Below are positions 7,431 through 14,501 of a stretch of 42,369 nt of DNA, one piece after another. Numbering within the stretch: position 1 is the stretch's first letter; each line of letters begins with the position of its first letter. The DNA is from Modestobacter excelsi (GTDB lineage Bacteria > Actinomycetota > Actinomycetes > Mycobacteriales > Geodermatophilaceae). The position numbers and the translations under genes were made by a program. Below the pieces are notes generated by a model. The model saw only the letters and a program-made list of their open reading frames with translations, did no database searches and was not told the origin of the DNA. The stretch covers positions 1-42,369 of the forward strand of contig NZ_SJEX01000042.1 of the NCBI RefSeq assembly GCF_005930495.1. The letters are read 5' to 3'.

Positions 7431-7919
7431 ATGGCAGACAACGCACCCGCAGCTCAGCTCGTCGAGGAGTTCGCCTTTTACGCCGATCTTGACGTGGTCA
7501 TGGTCGGGCCTGGGCCATTCGGGCAACGCGCCATTGCCACGATAACGGGCGGGGAGCTCACCGGTGAGCGCCTCAAGGGTGCACTCGTGGGAGCCGGCGC
7601 CGACTGGAGCCTCATCGGCCCTGACGGTTACCTCCGTGTCGACGTTCGAACAACCCTGCGGACCCTCGACGGCGCCCACATCTACTTCCAGTACTCCGGG
7701 TTCATCGAAGTGACGCCGGCCTTCGTCGCTCTCAACCGTGGCGAGAACGTGTCAACCGACTTCGGGGATCAGTACTTCTTCACCAGCCTCCGTCTCGAGA
7801 CTGGTGACGAGCGCTACTCCTGGGTCAACCACACGATGTTCCTCGGGCAGGGCCGGCTACTCTCTGGACCCCGCGTGGACTATCGGGTGTATCGGGTGAC
7901 CAACGCTCCAGAGCAGTAG
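7431..7919 (+). CDS. DUF3237 domain-containing protein
   Basis: A 162-aa protein matching the DUF3237 family as I know it: a start like VGPGPFGQRAIATITGG, then LKGALVGAGADWSLIGPDGY, the segment VRTTLRTLDGAHIYFQYSGF, and a C-terminal YRVYRV strand. The family forms a small beta-barrel of unknown, possibly enzymatic, function. The ATG at 7431 has a GGCGGAG site 3-9 nt upstream and a TACAAT -10 box; the open frame to 7200 lacks similarity. It is one of the few intact genes of the island and stands alone, followed by a 46-nt palindromic repeat. Confidence 0.85.
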   Translation: MADNAPAAQLVEEFAFYADLDVVMVGPGPFGQRAIATITGGELTGERLKGALVGAGADWSLIGPDGYLRVDVRTTLRTLDGAHIYFQYSGFIEVTPAFVALNRGENVSTDFGDQYFFTSLRLETGDERYSWVNHTMFLGQGRLLSGPRVDYRVYRVTNAPEQ

Positions 7920-7968
7920 AACGCAGCTCGCCGCGCGGGAGCCGGCCTCCGAGACGGCTCCCTCACCG

Positions 7969-8014
7969 TGTCCCTGAATGGGCCGCTATGGGACAGAGGG
8001 CGGCTTCAGGGACA
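7969..8014. repeat. 46-nt palindromic repeat, copy A
   Basis: Ends are perfect 10-nt inverted repeats (TGTCCCTGAA and TTCAGGGACA), continued by GCCGC/GCGGC after a 3-nt bulge. A diverged copy of equal length lies at 8771-8816, on the other side of the TIGR03086-like gene. A partial copy sharing GGGCGGCTTC is at 7321-7338. This looks like a small non-coding mobile palindrome. Confidence 0.65.
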
Positions 8015-8142
8015 TTCCTTGGTCGTTCTCACAATCAGGCGACTGGATGGCCTCCGGGTGTACCAGGGCCGGTACGAATTCATTGCCGTCGGCAGCAGGA
8101 TCGGGTAGAGATCCTGGACCTGAACAGTGGGGAGGTCCGAGC

Positions 8143-8709
8143 ATGGATCCGATTGCCGCCCTCGACGCCTCCGCCGCCCGAGTCGTGCAATTGGTCGGGC
8201 AGGTGGATCGGTCGCAGTGGTCCCGTGCCACGCCTTGTGCGGACTGGAACGTCCGCGAACTCGTCGGACACCTGATCGCCACCATGCTCGGCCACGTTGA
8301 CCTGCTGCACGGTGCTCCAGCGAGCGACCTGGCCACCCTCATCCAGCAGCAGGCCCTAGCGGGAGGCAACGACCTCCTGACGGCCGTCGCCGACGCGGCG
8401 ACAGCTGTCCGTGCCGCGTTCACCGAGCCGGGGGCCCTGGAACGCACGGTGCACCACTTCATCGGCGACGTGCCCGGCAGCCGCCTGCTGGACATTCGCA
8501 CAACCGAGAACGTCCTGCACGGCTGGGACCTGTCCACAGCCCTCGGCTTGCCCGCCACGATCGACGACGCCCTGGCCGATCACGTCTACCAGTACCTCGC
8601 CCCCAGAGCTGAGTTGCTCCCTTCCACCGGCTACTACGCCCCGCCGAAGCGGACCCCGGCCACCGATGCAGGGGTCCAGGAGCGACTGCTCGCCCTGGCC
8701 GGTCGCTGA
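8143..8709 (+). CDS. TIGR03086-like metal-binding protein (MDMPI/DinB fold)
   Basis: A 188-aa protein of the mycothiol-dependent maleylpyruvate isomerase/DinB-like superfamily. Seen: the N-terminal pattern WSRATPCADWNVRELVGHLI with the first metal His, and the later HGWDLSTALG motif with the second conserved His. Members use a four-helix bundle and a divalent metal; some use mycothiol as cofactor, but most have no known reaction. The ATG at 8143 is preceded by GGGGAGG (8129-8135). It lies between two copies of the 46-nt repeat, within the island. A paralogue outside the island is at 14502-15116. Confidence 0.88.
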   Translation: MDPIAALDASAARVVQLVGQVDRSQWSRATPCADWNVRELVGHLIATMLGHVDLLHGAPASDLATLIQQQALAGGNDLLTAVADAATAVRAAFTEPGALERTVHHFIGDVPGSRLLDIRTTENVLHGWDLSTALGLPATIDDALADHVYQYLAPRAELLPSTGYYAPPKRTPATDAGVQERLLALAGR

Positions 8710-9028
8710 CTCCCCACTGCGTGAACTCAGATCAGACACTCGTAGATGCCCGCTGTGCGACTCGCTCGGCTCGCCCTGAACGGGCCGCAAAGGGACAGGG
8801 GGCGGCTTCAGCGACTCGTGTCCGTCGACGGCGGGACCGGCCCCTGGCGTAGCGCCGCCCAGATCTTCTGCCCAGCGCCCGTCGCCCTCCAGGCGGCTTC
8901 AAGGCGACGTTCCACGCGCTCGAGGGCGACACGCCTCCCGCCTGCAGGAGGGGCCGGCTCTCCACCGGGAGACGGCTCGGGCCGGCGCCACTCAGCGGTC
9001 CAACCGGACTCGCACCGCCTGGCCAGGA
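8710..9028. other. Non-coding stretch with repeat copy B
   Basis: Between two genes inside the island. The only recognisable element is the 46-nt repeat at 8771-8816. Open frames on both strands here have no protein similarity I can see. Confidence 0.4.
8771..8816. repeat. 46-nt palindromic repeat, copy B
   Basis: Same length and layout as copy A (7969-8014), with a near-identical centre (GGGACAG then GGGCGGCTTCAG) but worn ends (TCGCCCTGAA, TTCAGCGACT), so its terminal pairing is weaker. Confidence 0.6.
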
Positions 9029-9637
9029 TCAGATGTCGAGGTCCTCGACGTCGGGGCCGCCACCCTTTCCGGTGAGGTTGTCGTAGAAATCGGCCGGCAT
9101 CTTGTCGCGCAACTCCTCGAGGCTGTCGGCGACGTCGAGGGCTTCCTCGGTCGGGCCCCACCACGAGCCGCGGGAGACCTCGCGGCGGAGAGTCTCCTTG
9201 AGTCCCTGCTTGAAGTCGCGCCAGTTCTCGGCCGGATTGCCGCCGCGCTCGCGGTCCCAGCGGTCCCAGTCCCAATGCCAGCCGCCGCGCCAGGTCTCCG
9301 GGTCCGACCACGCCGCCCAGTCGGGCATCCGACTGGTGTGCAGCGCGAATTTCTCTTTCGGGGTCCGGTAGACCCGGAACCGCTCGATGCGCCGGTCGGC
9401 GGTGGGGTGTCGCCACTCGCCGAGCAGGACGCCGGAGAACCGCTGCTCGCGGCGGTCGGGGCCGCTGCCGGCCCGCACCGTCACCTGCTCGTAGCCACCC
9501 TGGCGGGCCTCCTCAGCGTCGACGAACCGGCGAAGGGCCCGGGACACGGCCGCGGAGAGGTTTCCGCCGGCCAGGGCCTGGGCCCGCTCGTACAGCGCAA
9601 TGTCGTCGTCGGACACGTAGATCGTCTTGTTGGGCAT
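9029..9637 (-). CDS. EXLDI-type protein with N-terminal ribbon-helix-helix domain
   Basis: A 202-aa protein. Residues 1-45 (MPNKTIYVSDDDIALYERAQ..., SAAVSRALRRFV) look like a CopG/Arc-type ribbon-helix-helix DNA-binding domain. The middle is Trp-rich (WRGGWHWDWDRWD), and the chain ends in VEDLDI, the C-terminal E-x-LDI signature for which the family is named. Function is unknown to me beyond likely DNA binding. The start is firm: GGAGGAG lies 6 nt before the ATG. A GTATACGTATAC palindrome 34 nt upstream is a good candidate for its own operator. It is intact although its neighbours in the island are decayed. Confidence 0.8.
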   Translation of the reverse strand: MPNKTIYVSDDDIALYERAQALAGGNLSAAVSRALRRFVDAEEARQGGYEQVTVRAGSGPDRREQRFSGVLLGEWRHPTADRRIERFRVYRTPKEKFALHTSRMPDWAAWSDPETWRGGWHWDWDRWDRERGGNPAENWRDFKQGLKETLRREVSRGSWWGPTEEALDVADSLEELRDKMPADFYDNLTGKGGGPDVEDLDI

Positions 9638-9670
9638 CCGGGCTCCTCCGCTTTGCCGTCACCAGGGTGG

Positions 9671-9688
9671 GTATACGTATACAAGTAT
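9671..9688 (-). promoter_or_regulatory. Candidate RHH operator GTATACGTATAC
   Basis: A perfect 12-bp palindrome (9671-9682) made of two GTATAC hexamers, followed directly by a third related unit AAGTAT (9683-9688). It is AT-rich in a GC-rich surrounding and lies upstream of the EXLDI-type gene, where its -10 region should be (TATACC on the minus strand). RHH proteins bind tandem short palindromes of this size. Confidence 0.5.
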
Positions 9689-9846
9689 TGGACCGGCTCT
9701 CGGCTCATCGGTCAAGAGGGGCTGGACGGGCGCTGGCCGCGAGCGTGGCGAGAGCCATGCCCGACGTGGTGTCCCCGATAGGGTCGGCGCGAGCGCGCCT
9801 GTCTCGGGTACCGGACAGCGTGGCCGGGATCTTCCGAGCGGTGTCG

Positions 9847-10150
9847 ATGAACGTGCGGGAGCGCCTGCGTACAGGTGTCCCGGGTGCGCTCGAGCAGCGG
9901 GACAAGGCATTGGTGGCCGTGCTGCGAGCCACGCTCGCTGCTCCGGACAACGCTGAAGCGGTCGCGCTCACGGATGATCAGGAGCCTCGCGCTGCAGGAG
10001 ACCCCGGTCGGGGTCGGTGTCCTGGAGGTCGCGCGCCGAAAGCTGTCGGATGAGGACATGGAGCTTCTCGTACGCGCCGCGATCGACGAGCGGCAGACGG
10101 CGGCACGGGGCTACGAGCAGGCGGCGAGCACCAGGGCGGTCGGCGACTGC
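9847..10150 (+). pseudogene. GatB/YqeY-domain protein, frameshifted
   Basis: Frame 1 from the ATG at 9847 reads MNVRERLRTGVPGALEQRD, then LRATLAAPDNAEAVAL, the N-terminal half of a YqeY protein. The second half continues in the next frame (ETPVGVGVLEVARRKLSDED, ELLVRAAIDERQTAARGYEQ), so one indel lies near 9975-9995. The last part (GGRRLRHG) appears in the third frame, implying a second indel near 10120. YqeY proteins may aid tRNA amidation. This copy is dead and is a passenger of the island. Confidence 0.8.
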
Positions 10151-11490
10151 GCCATGGGGTCGACACGCCCACCGCCGTCGCCGCACTGCCCCACGCATCC
10201 GAGACGCCGCCGGACGACCGAACCCAATGACTTGACCGCTGACATCGCCGCAGCCTTCATCCGAGGGCTGATCAACGTCACCCCGAGCTGCCTGAAGTCA
10301 GTACACCTCTTGCGCGTGCGGTACGACTCGACCGGGACCCGTCGCGGGCGACGTAGCGACGGTGCTCCCTGCGAGGGGCTGGCTGGGGGCAATACATGTG
10401 CCGGCCATGATCTTGATCAATCGTGGGAGGCGGGCATGGCGCGCGCGCACGACGACGGGCCTTGATCAGATTGGGCGGCTGGGGTGGGCGCGGTGATCGG
10501 CGCTGTCAATGCCTCCGGGATCACCTCCACAGGCAGACTGGCAGCGGCCGCTGGGAGCGGCCCTTCCGCAGCGGACAGATCGCACCCCACGGCGGGCCCT
10601 GAGTGCTGGCTCAGCGCGACGTCAACCGGAGCGGCACCCGTGGTGCTCCCATGACCACCGAGACCCGTGGCAGCGGTCATGGTGACGCCGTTGTGTTCAC
10701 GTGGCTGGTGGGTCGTAGTGCGACGAGCAGCGCGCAGACGGTGGAGCCATCCCGGGCGCCACTGACCAGCCCCGCCGCCTCCGGCCGGGGCCGGCCCGGG
10801 GCCGCTCTTTGGGCAGATGGCTGCGGCCGCCCGACCTTGGCTGGTGATGCCGGCGGGATGGATGCGCAGTTCCGGAACGGAGGTCACTCGAGCAGCGTGC
10901 CGACCGTATTCATCAGACCAGTCAGCCGCGATCGGCAGCGTGTCCATCCAGACATCCCGGTCGTCGACGTCGGGCGCGCGGTGCCGCGCCCGGGTTGGAC
11001 CCGACCGGATCACCGGCCGGGCACTGGGCACACGTTCATCGGCGTCTGCGCCGTAGGTCTGCGCCACACCTCTGTCATCGGCAGTCCTCCGCCGCCGTGG
11101 GACAGACTCTGGTCCCCCTGATGCACACCGAAGGCCGCGCCAACTGCTCTCGGGGACTGCTCCCACCAACAGCTTCCGACTCAAGCTTGCCTCGCCCTGT
11201 CAGCTCAGACGGACTCCCCGGTGGCCTCGTTCGTCGTCCCCGGGTCTGTCGTTCCCGGGGTCTGTCGTGCTCGGTTCGGGTGTCAAGGGCGCCAGCAGTG
11301 TGACGGTAGTTCGCCGACGACTGATGCCCAAAGCGGCTCCTGCACTGGCGAATGTCGGCAGTTGTGGGCTGGCCGACACGCACGAGTGGACCGCCGAGGT
11401 CGGCGAGCAGTTCCGTAGATGCCGCCCAGGGCACCTCGCGCCCGGACCCGACAGCTGTCAGATGCGCCAACCGCTGCGCGACTTCGCGTG
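10151..11490. other. Long stretch without a recognisable gene
   Basis: About 1.3 kb inside the island. The longest open frame (minus strand, 11184-10417) has no start signal, domain or sensible composition. Other frames are short and mutually overlapping. I see no repeat array, tRNA or integrase. It may be degraded coding sequence too old to read. Confidence 0.4.
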
Positions 11491-12061
11491 CGGCTCAAGC
11501 GTCTGGCGGTGCTCCCAAAGCTGGCCACCGAACTGGTCGACGAGGCCGCCGGCCGCTCGCACCGCAGCGACGCGGTCACCGGGCGGACCGGCGGGCCGGC
11601 GGGCAATGCCCGGCTGACCGCCTGGACCGGCCTGCTGCTGCTCGTGCTCTTCCTCGCCGAGCTGTCACGCTCCTCGACGTCCGGGGGCTCATCAGCTGGC
11701 ACGTGCTGAAGACGGCGGTCACCGGCTGGCGGATGCTGCGCTGCTACGCGCGGGGACGGACGGACCGGGCGGCGGGGCCGCTGAACCGGCCGCTGCGCAT
11801 CCTGGGCCCGTTCGTCGTCCTGGCGACGCTCGCGCTGCTGGGTTCCCGCCTGACCCTGATGGCACTCGGCGAGCAGCGCAGCCGCAGCAGTTCGATACCG
11901 CTCTTCGGCGACTGGGGCGGCGCAAGCAGAACCCCGGCGCCACCGGCCCGGTGCCGGGGCGGACGGCGCGCGTTGCCGTCCTCGTGCTGACCGTGGCGGT
12001 CGCCGCCGGGACCGCGGCGCTGATCCTGCCGGCCGCCTCCAGCTGGAAGAACGACGACTCC
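11491..12061 (+). pseudogene. Multi-span membrane protein, frameshifted and deleted
   Basis: Three pieces in three frames read as one protein. Frame 1 to about 11662 gives ATELVDEAAGRSHRSDAVTG and a first span TAWTGLLLLVLFLAE. The next frame (11664-11923) continues with VTLLDVRGLISWHV, LKTAVTGWRMLRCYARG and the span ILGPFVVLATLALLGS. The third frame (about 11960-12061) gives RVAVLVLTVAVAAGTAALIL. A short stretch after SWHV seems lost, as does the part between pieces two and three. The pattern recalls a conserved heme- or quinone-type membrane protein, but I cannot name it. Decay fits the rest of the island. Confidence 0.65.
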
Positions 12062-12559
12062 GGCCCGTGGTTGCGGTGTCGATGGCCGCTACGGCGATCG
12101 CCGTCGCCCAAGGCCCTGTCGCAGGTCTCGCCGATCCCGCAGTCCGGTGGCCTTCAGAACGCTGATGAGGTCGGGCGGGCCTCGGGTGATGGCGCGGTCG
12201 TCGTGGGTGAGGGCAGCGCGGAGCCGGTGCTCGCCTCGCGCTCGTCATGCCGACTGAGCGGTGGTCCAGACGGGGGCCCCGCGCGCCACGCCGATCCGGC
12301 AGGGAGAACCGGAGGTCACCGACCGCGTGGTGCGCTCACCGAGCGGAGACAGGGCAAAAGTGCAGGTCGAGGCTGTCGTTCTGTCGACACGTCGGCACCG
12401 GGGAGGGTGGTCACCGGCGCTCCGGGAGGCTCGCACAACGATTGGGTGACGGCGACGTGCGCGGCCCTTCGTGAAGGCCTCTGCCACACCCGTGACCGCC
12501 ATACGTTTCCGGCTGTCCGCGGTACTTCCCGCCGCGACGGACTCCCGAGGAGAAGCCGC
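12062..12559. other. Stretch without a recognisable gene
   Basis: About 500 nt between the membrane pseudogene and the next likely gene pair. A plus-strand frame stays open through it from 11951 but shows no start, domain or biased composition of its own until the short frame at 12560. Confidence 0.35.
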
Positions 12560-12658
12560 GTGCAACTGCCCGCGTCACCGCGCACCCACCCCGCCACCGA
12601 CGATGGACAGGTGGCGTCCTACGAGCTGCTCGCGCCTGTGCGCAGGGGCCACGCGTGA
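12560..12658 (+). CDS. Possible small upstream ORF, translationally coupled
   Basis: A 32-aa frame starting at GTG 12560, with GGAGAA 8 nt upstream, ending at a TGA that overlaps the ATG of the next gene (TGATG). The peptide (SPRTHPATDDGQ then ELLAPVRRGHA) has no known motif. The overlap and ribosome site suggest coupled translation; it may equally be the tail of decayed sequence. Confidence 0.3.
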   Translation: MQLPASPRTHPATDDGQVASYELLAPVRRGHA

Positions 12659-13596
12659 TGCTCTTCTGGCCGACGGTCTCGGCGCTCGGCTTCCTCCTCC
12701 TTGCCGGCCTGGTGATCGCCCTCGGCGTGAGCTCCACCGCGCGGTACGAGTTCGAGCGCAACCGGGTGCAGGGCCAACGGCGGCAGGCGCCCGTGCCCGC
12801 CATGGCCGGCGTTGCCGCCGTCACCGACGAAGGCAAGGCTTCTGCGGCGACCAGTGACCAGCCGCGGCCGCTGAGCGGGTCGGCCGCTTCTGAGCAGGTG
12901 GCTCCAGACGAGTCAGCTCCCGGCGAGGGAGTCGCCGGGTACGCCCTGGAGGGGCAGGGGGCGCTCGGCAGCGTCGCCACCTTGCCGCAGGCACGCCCGG
13001 CCGGGCAGCTCGTCGACGGTCGGCCGACGCCGGCCTGGTGGCTGGTGACCGAGGAGGACAACCGGGTGGTCGCCGGCCCCTTCGCCGACCGGGTGGAGGC
13101 GGACTGGGCCAGCCTCGCCGGCATGGCGGGTGCGTCGGCGCACGCGGTGCACGGCGTGCGGCGCACGGACGGTGGGGTGACGCGGCGGCAGACACCTGAG
13201 GACCGGGCTTGGCTGACCGAGCTGGGCGATCAGCTGGACCGGCTGCCGGAGGACTGGGACGAGTGGCTCGTCGATGACGACCCGACGGTCACGCTCGTGG
13301 TCGAGGTGGCCGCGGCGCTCGTCGAGGCCGGCCTCCCGCTGCACGACTGCGCGGGCGAGGGTGCGGCGGGTGGGGTGTGCCTCACGCCGGAGCCCGGGTG
13401 CGCCGGCGTGCTGATCAGCTGGCACCAGCACGACCGGATGAGCCGCGACCAGGTCCGCGGTGCCGGCATGGTCACCGCGGTGCAGCGGACGATGAACGCC
13501 GCGGTCGCCGAGTGCATGGAGCAGCTGGGCTTTCTGGTGGCGCCGTTCGGCTCGTCGAACTGCCTTCTGGTGACCGACGGTCGGACCTCGTGGTGA
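12658..13596 (+). CDS. Hypothetical membrane-anchored protein
   Basis: A 312-aa protein of unknown function. Residues of about 4-25 form a hydrophobic N-terminal span (SALGFLLLAGLVIALGVSS). Residues of about 30-125 are a disordered Ala/Pro/Glu linker. The C-terminal half is a folded domain with FADRVEADWA, an acidic patch (LPEDWDEWLVDDDPTV) and a conserved-looking end (ISWHQHDRMSRDQVRG, AVQRTMNAAVAECMEQLGF). I recognise this C-terminal pattern only as a conserved hypothetical of related actinobacteria. A GTG at 12655 is an alternative start. It is intact, the last gene of the island, and followed by hairpins. Confidence 0.7.
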   Translation: MLFWPTVSALGFLLLAGLVIALGVSSTARYEFERNRVQGQRRQAPVPAMAGVAAVTDEGKASAATSDQPRPLSGSAASEQVAPDESAPGEGVAGYALEGQGALGSVATLPQARPAGQLVDGRPTPAWWLVTEEDNRVVAGPFADRVEADWASLAGMAGASAHAVHGVRRTDGGVTRRQTPEDRAWLTELGDQLDRLPEDWDEWLVDDDPTVTLVVEVAAALVEAGLPLHDCAGEGAAGGVCLTPEPGCAGVLISWHQHDRMSRDQVRGAGMVTAVQRTMNAAVAECMEQLGFLVAPFGSSNCLLVTDGRTSW

Positions 13597-13620
13597 GGCG
13601 GCGCCCGGGAGGCTCCCGTC

Positions 13621-13650
13621 GTGCCCGCTACCTGCCCGTACGGCGGGCAC
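13621..13650. repeat. GTGCCCG repeats and hairpin, right end of island
   Basis: GTGCCCGC (13621-13628) and its inverse GCGGGCAC (13643-13650) form an 8-bp stem 25 nt after the upstream stop codon, so it can act as a terminator. The same sequence holds a second direct unit CTGCCCG at 13632, and 13618-13643 matches the left-end block at 6910-6935 in 23 of 26 positions. This fits an integrase arm site as well as a terminator. Confidence 0.5.
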
Positions 13651-13693
13651 GCAGGGGTGATCGACGGTTGAGCGCGGTGACTCGAGAGCGGAC

Positions 13694-13727
13694 CTGACCT
13701 GCGCAAACACATGTGCGCCCTGGTCAG
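13694..13727. other. Imperfect hairpin beside attR
   Basis: CTGACC (13694-13699) pairs with GGTCAG (13722-13727), and GCGCA (13701-13705) with TGCGC (13714-13718), around a CACATGTG centre. It lies 20 nt before the attR repeat. It could be part of the recombination site or a terminator; the remaining sequence from 13804 to 13979 shows nothing I recognise. Confidence 0.4.
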
Positions 13728-13746
13728 CGGTACGCGGGGAGCGAAC

Positions 13747-13803
13747 TCGAGAACCGCTACGGGGTGACACCCATCGTGGGTTCGAATCCCACGCCCTCCG
13801 CTC
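13747..13803 (+). repeat. attR-type copy of the tRNA-Ser 3' half
   Basis: Matches 6791-6847 with identity over the last 35 nt (13769-13803). It lacks the 5' half: upstream bases no longer pair with the anticodon stem, so it cannot make a tRNA. The anticodon position reads CGA instead of TGA. This marks the right border of the island. Confidence 0.85.
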
Positions 13804-13979
13804 TCATCAGCAGGTGCGTGCCAGTCCGAGCGGGTGAATGCGGTGACCGATGACTCCGGCCCGCCGTCGCAGTCATTCCTGTGTGTCCGACGCAGCACGG
13901 GCGAACTCCGGTGAACCGGACGAGCAGGCCACGGCGGCAGTGACGGGCGGCCTGCCGGCCATGACGGACGGGTCCTGAC

Positions 13980-14339
13980 ATGGCGGTGATCGAGGACGTC
14001 CGGCCGCTGGGTGCCGGACTGGAGCGCTCCTACCCGGTGTACGTGCGCGGCAGGTTGAAGTTCCGCGTCGAGCAGATCGTCTACGTGGCTTTCTCCCTCG
14101 ACGAGACCGTGATGGGCTTCGCGTTCCCCAAGGAGGAGCGGGAGGCGCTGGTCCTGGGTGAGCCGCACAAGTTCCAGCTGCCGACGGCGTCGGACATGCG
14201 GTTCAACTGGGTCCACGCGGACCTCGCTGCACTCGACCCGACCGAAGCCCGCGAGCTCGTCGTCGACGCGTGGCGCATGGTCGTCCCGAAGAAGCTGTCG
14301 CGCGCCTACGACCTCCGCCATCCGGTCGACCCGGGCTGA
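13980..14339 (+). CDS. MmcQ/YjbR-like family protein
   Basis: A 119-aa protein. The C-terminal two thirds match the MmcQ/YjbR fold as I know it: VYVAFSLDETVMGFAFPKEE, then MRFNWVHADLAALD and the closing LVVDAWRMVVPKKLSRAYDL. These small proteins have a double-wing-like DNA-binding fold, but the role of most is unknown. The N-terminus is shorter and different from the usual one (no ALPGVEE motif), which may be a subfamily trait. It is the first gene outside the island on the right, with no clear operon partner. Confidence 0.75.
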   Translation: MAVIEDVRPLGAGLERSYPVYVRGRLKFRVEQIVYVAFSLDETVMGFAFPKEEREALVLGEPHKFQLPTASDMRFNWVHADLAALDPTEARELVVDAWRMVVPKKLSRAYDLRHPVDPG

Positions 14340-14390
14340 CACCTGGGCACCAGGACGACCGCGGAACAGCCTGTCGAGTCACCATCTTCC

Positions 14391-14452
14391 TCAACCTGTG
14401 GGTTGACCACGGCTCGGTGACCCGACTAACCTGTTGTCAACCGATGGGTTGA
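14391..14452 (+). promoter_or_regulatory. Promoter with two matching 16-bp operators
   Basis: TCAACCTGTGGGTTGA (14391-14406) and TCAACCGATGGGTTGA (14437-14452) have identical 6-bp arms and start 46 nt apart. Between them lies a promoter: -35 TTGACC (14403-14408), an 18-nt spacer and -10 TAACCT (14427-14432). The first operator overlaps the -35 box and the second covers the expected start of transcription. This is a classic repressor arrangement for the gene at 14502. No regulator gene is adjacent. Confidence 0.7.
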
Positions 14453-14501
14453 GGACGATGACCTCGATCCGCTCGACGGACTGTTCGCGAAGGGACCTCC
14501 G

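Larger units (their letters stand above)
6848..13803. mobile_element. Decayed integrative island in tRNA-Ser
   Basis: About 7 kb bounded by the intact tRNA-Ser on the left and a copy of its 3' half on the right. A tyrosine-integrase remnant sits next to the left att site, in the usual place and direction. Matching GTGCCCG heptamers occur just inside both ends. The cargo is DUF3237, a TIGR03086-like protein, an EXLDI-type RHH protein, an unknown membrane-anchored protein, and pseudogenes of yqeY and a membrane protein. There are no replication or transfer genes, and large parts are non-coding, so the island can no longer move on its own. Confidence 0.8.

Noticed and set aside
10417-11184. 255-codon minus-strand frame within the island
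   Set aside because: No ribosome site, no recognisable domain and mixed composition; it may be chance or very old coding sequence.
11283-12248. 321-codon minus-strand frame within the island
   Set aside because: Arg/Pro/Ser-rich shadow of the plus-strand membrane pseudogene.
13747-13803. A second tRNA-Ser gene with anticodon CGA
   Set aside because: Only the 3' half is present; no 5' acceptor strand, D arm or paired anticodon stem.
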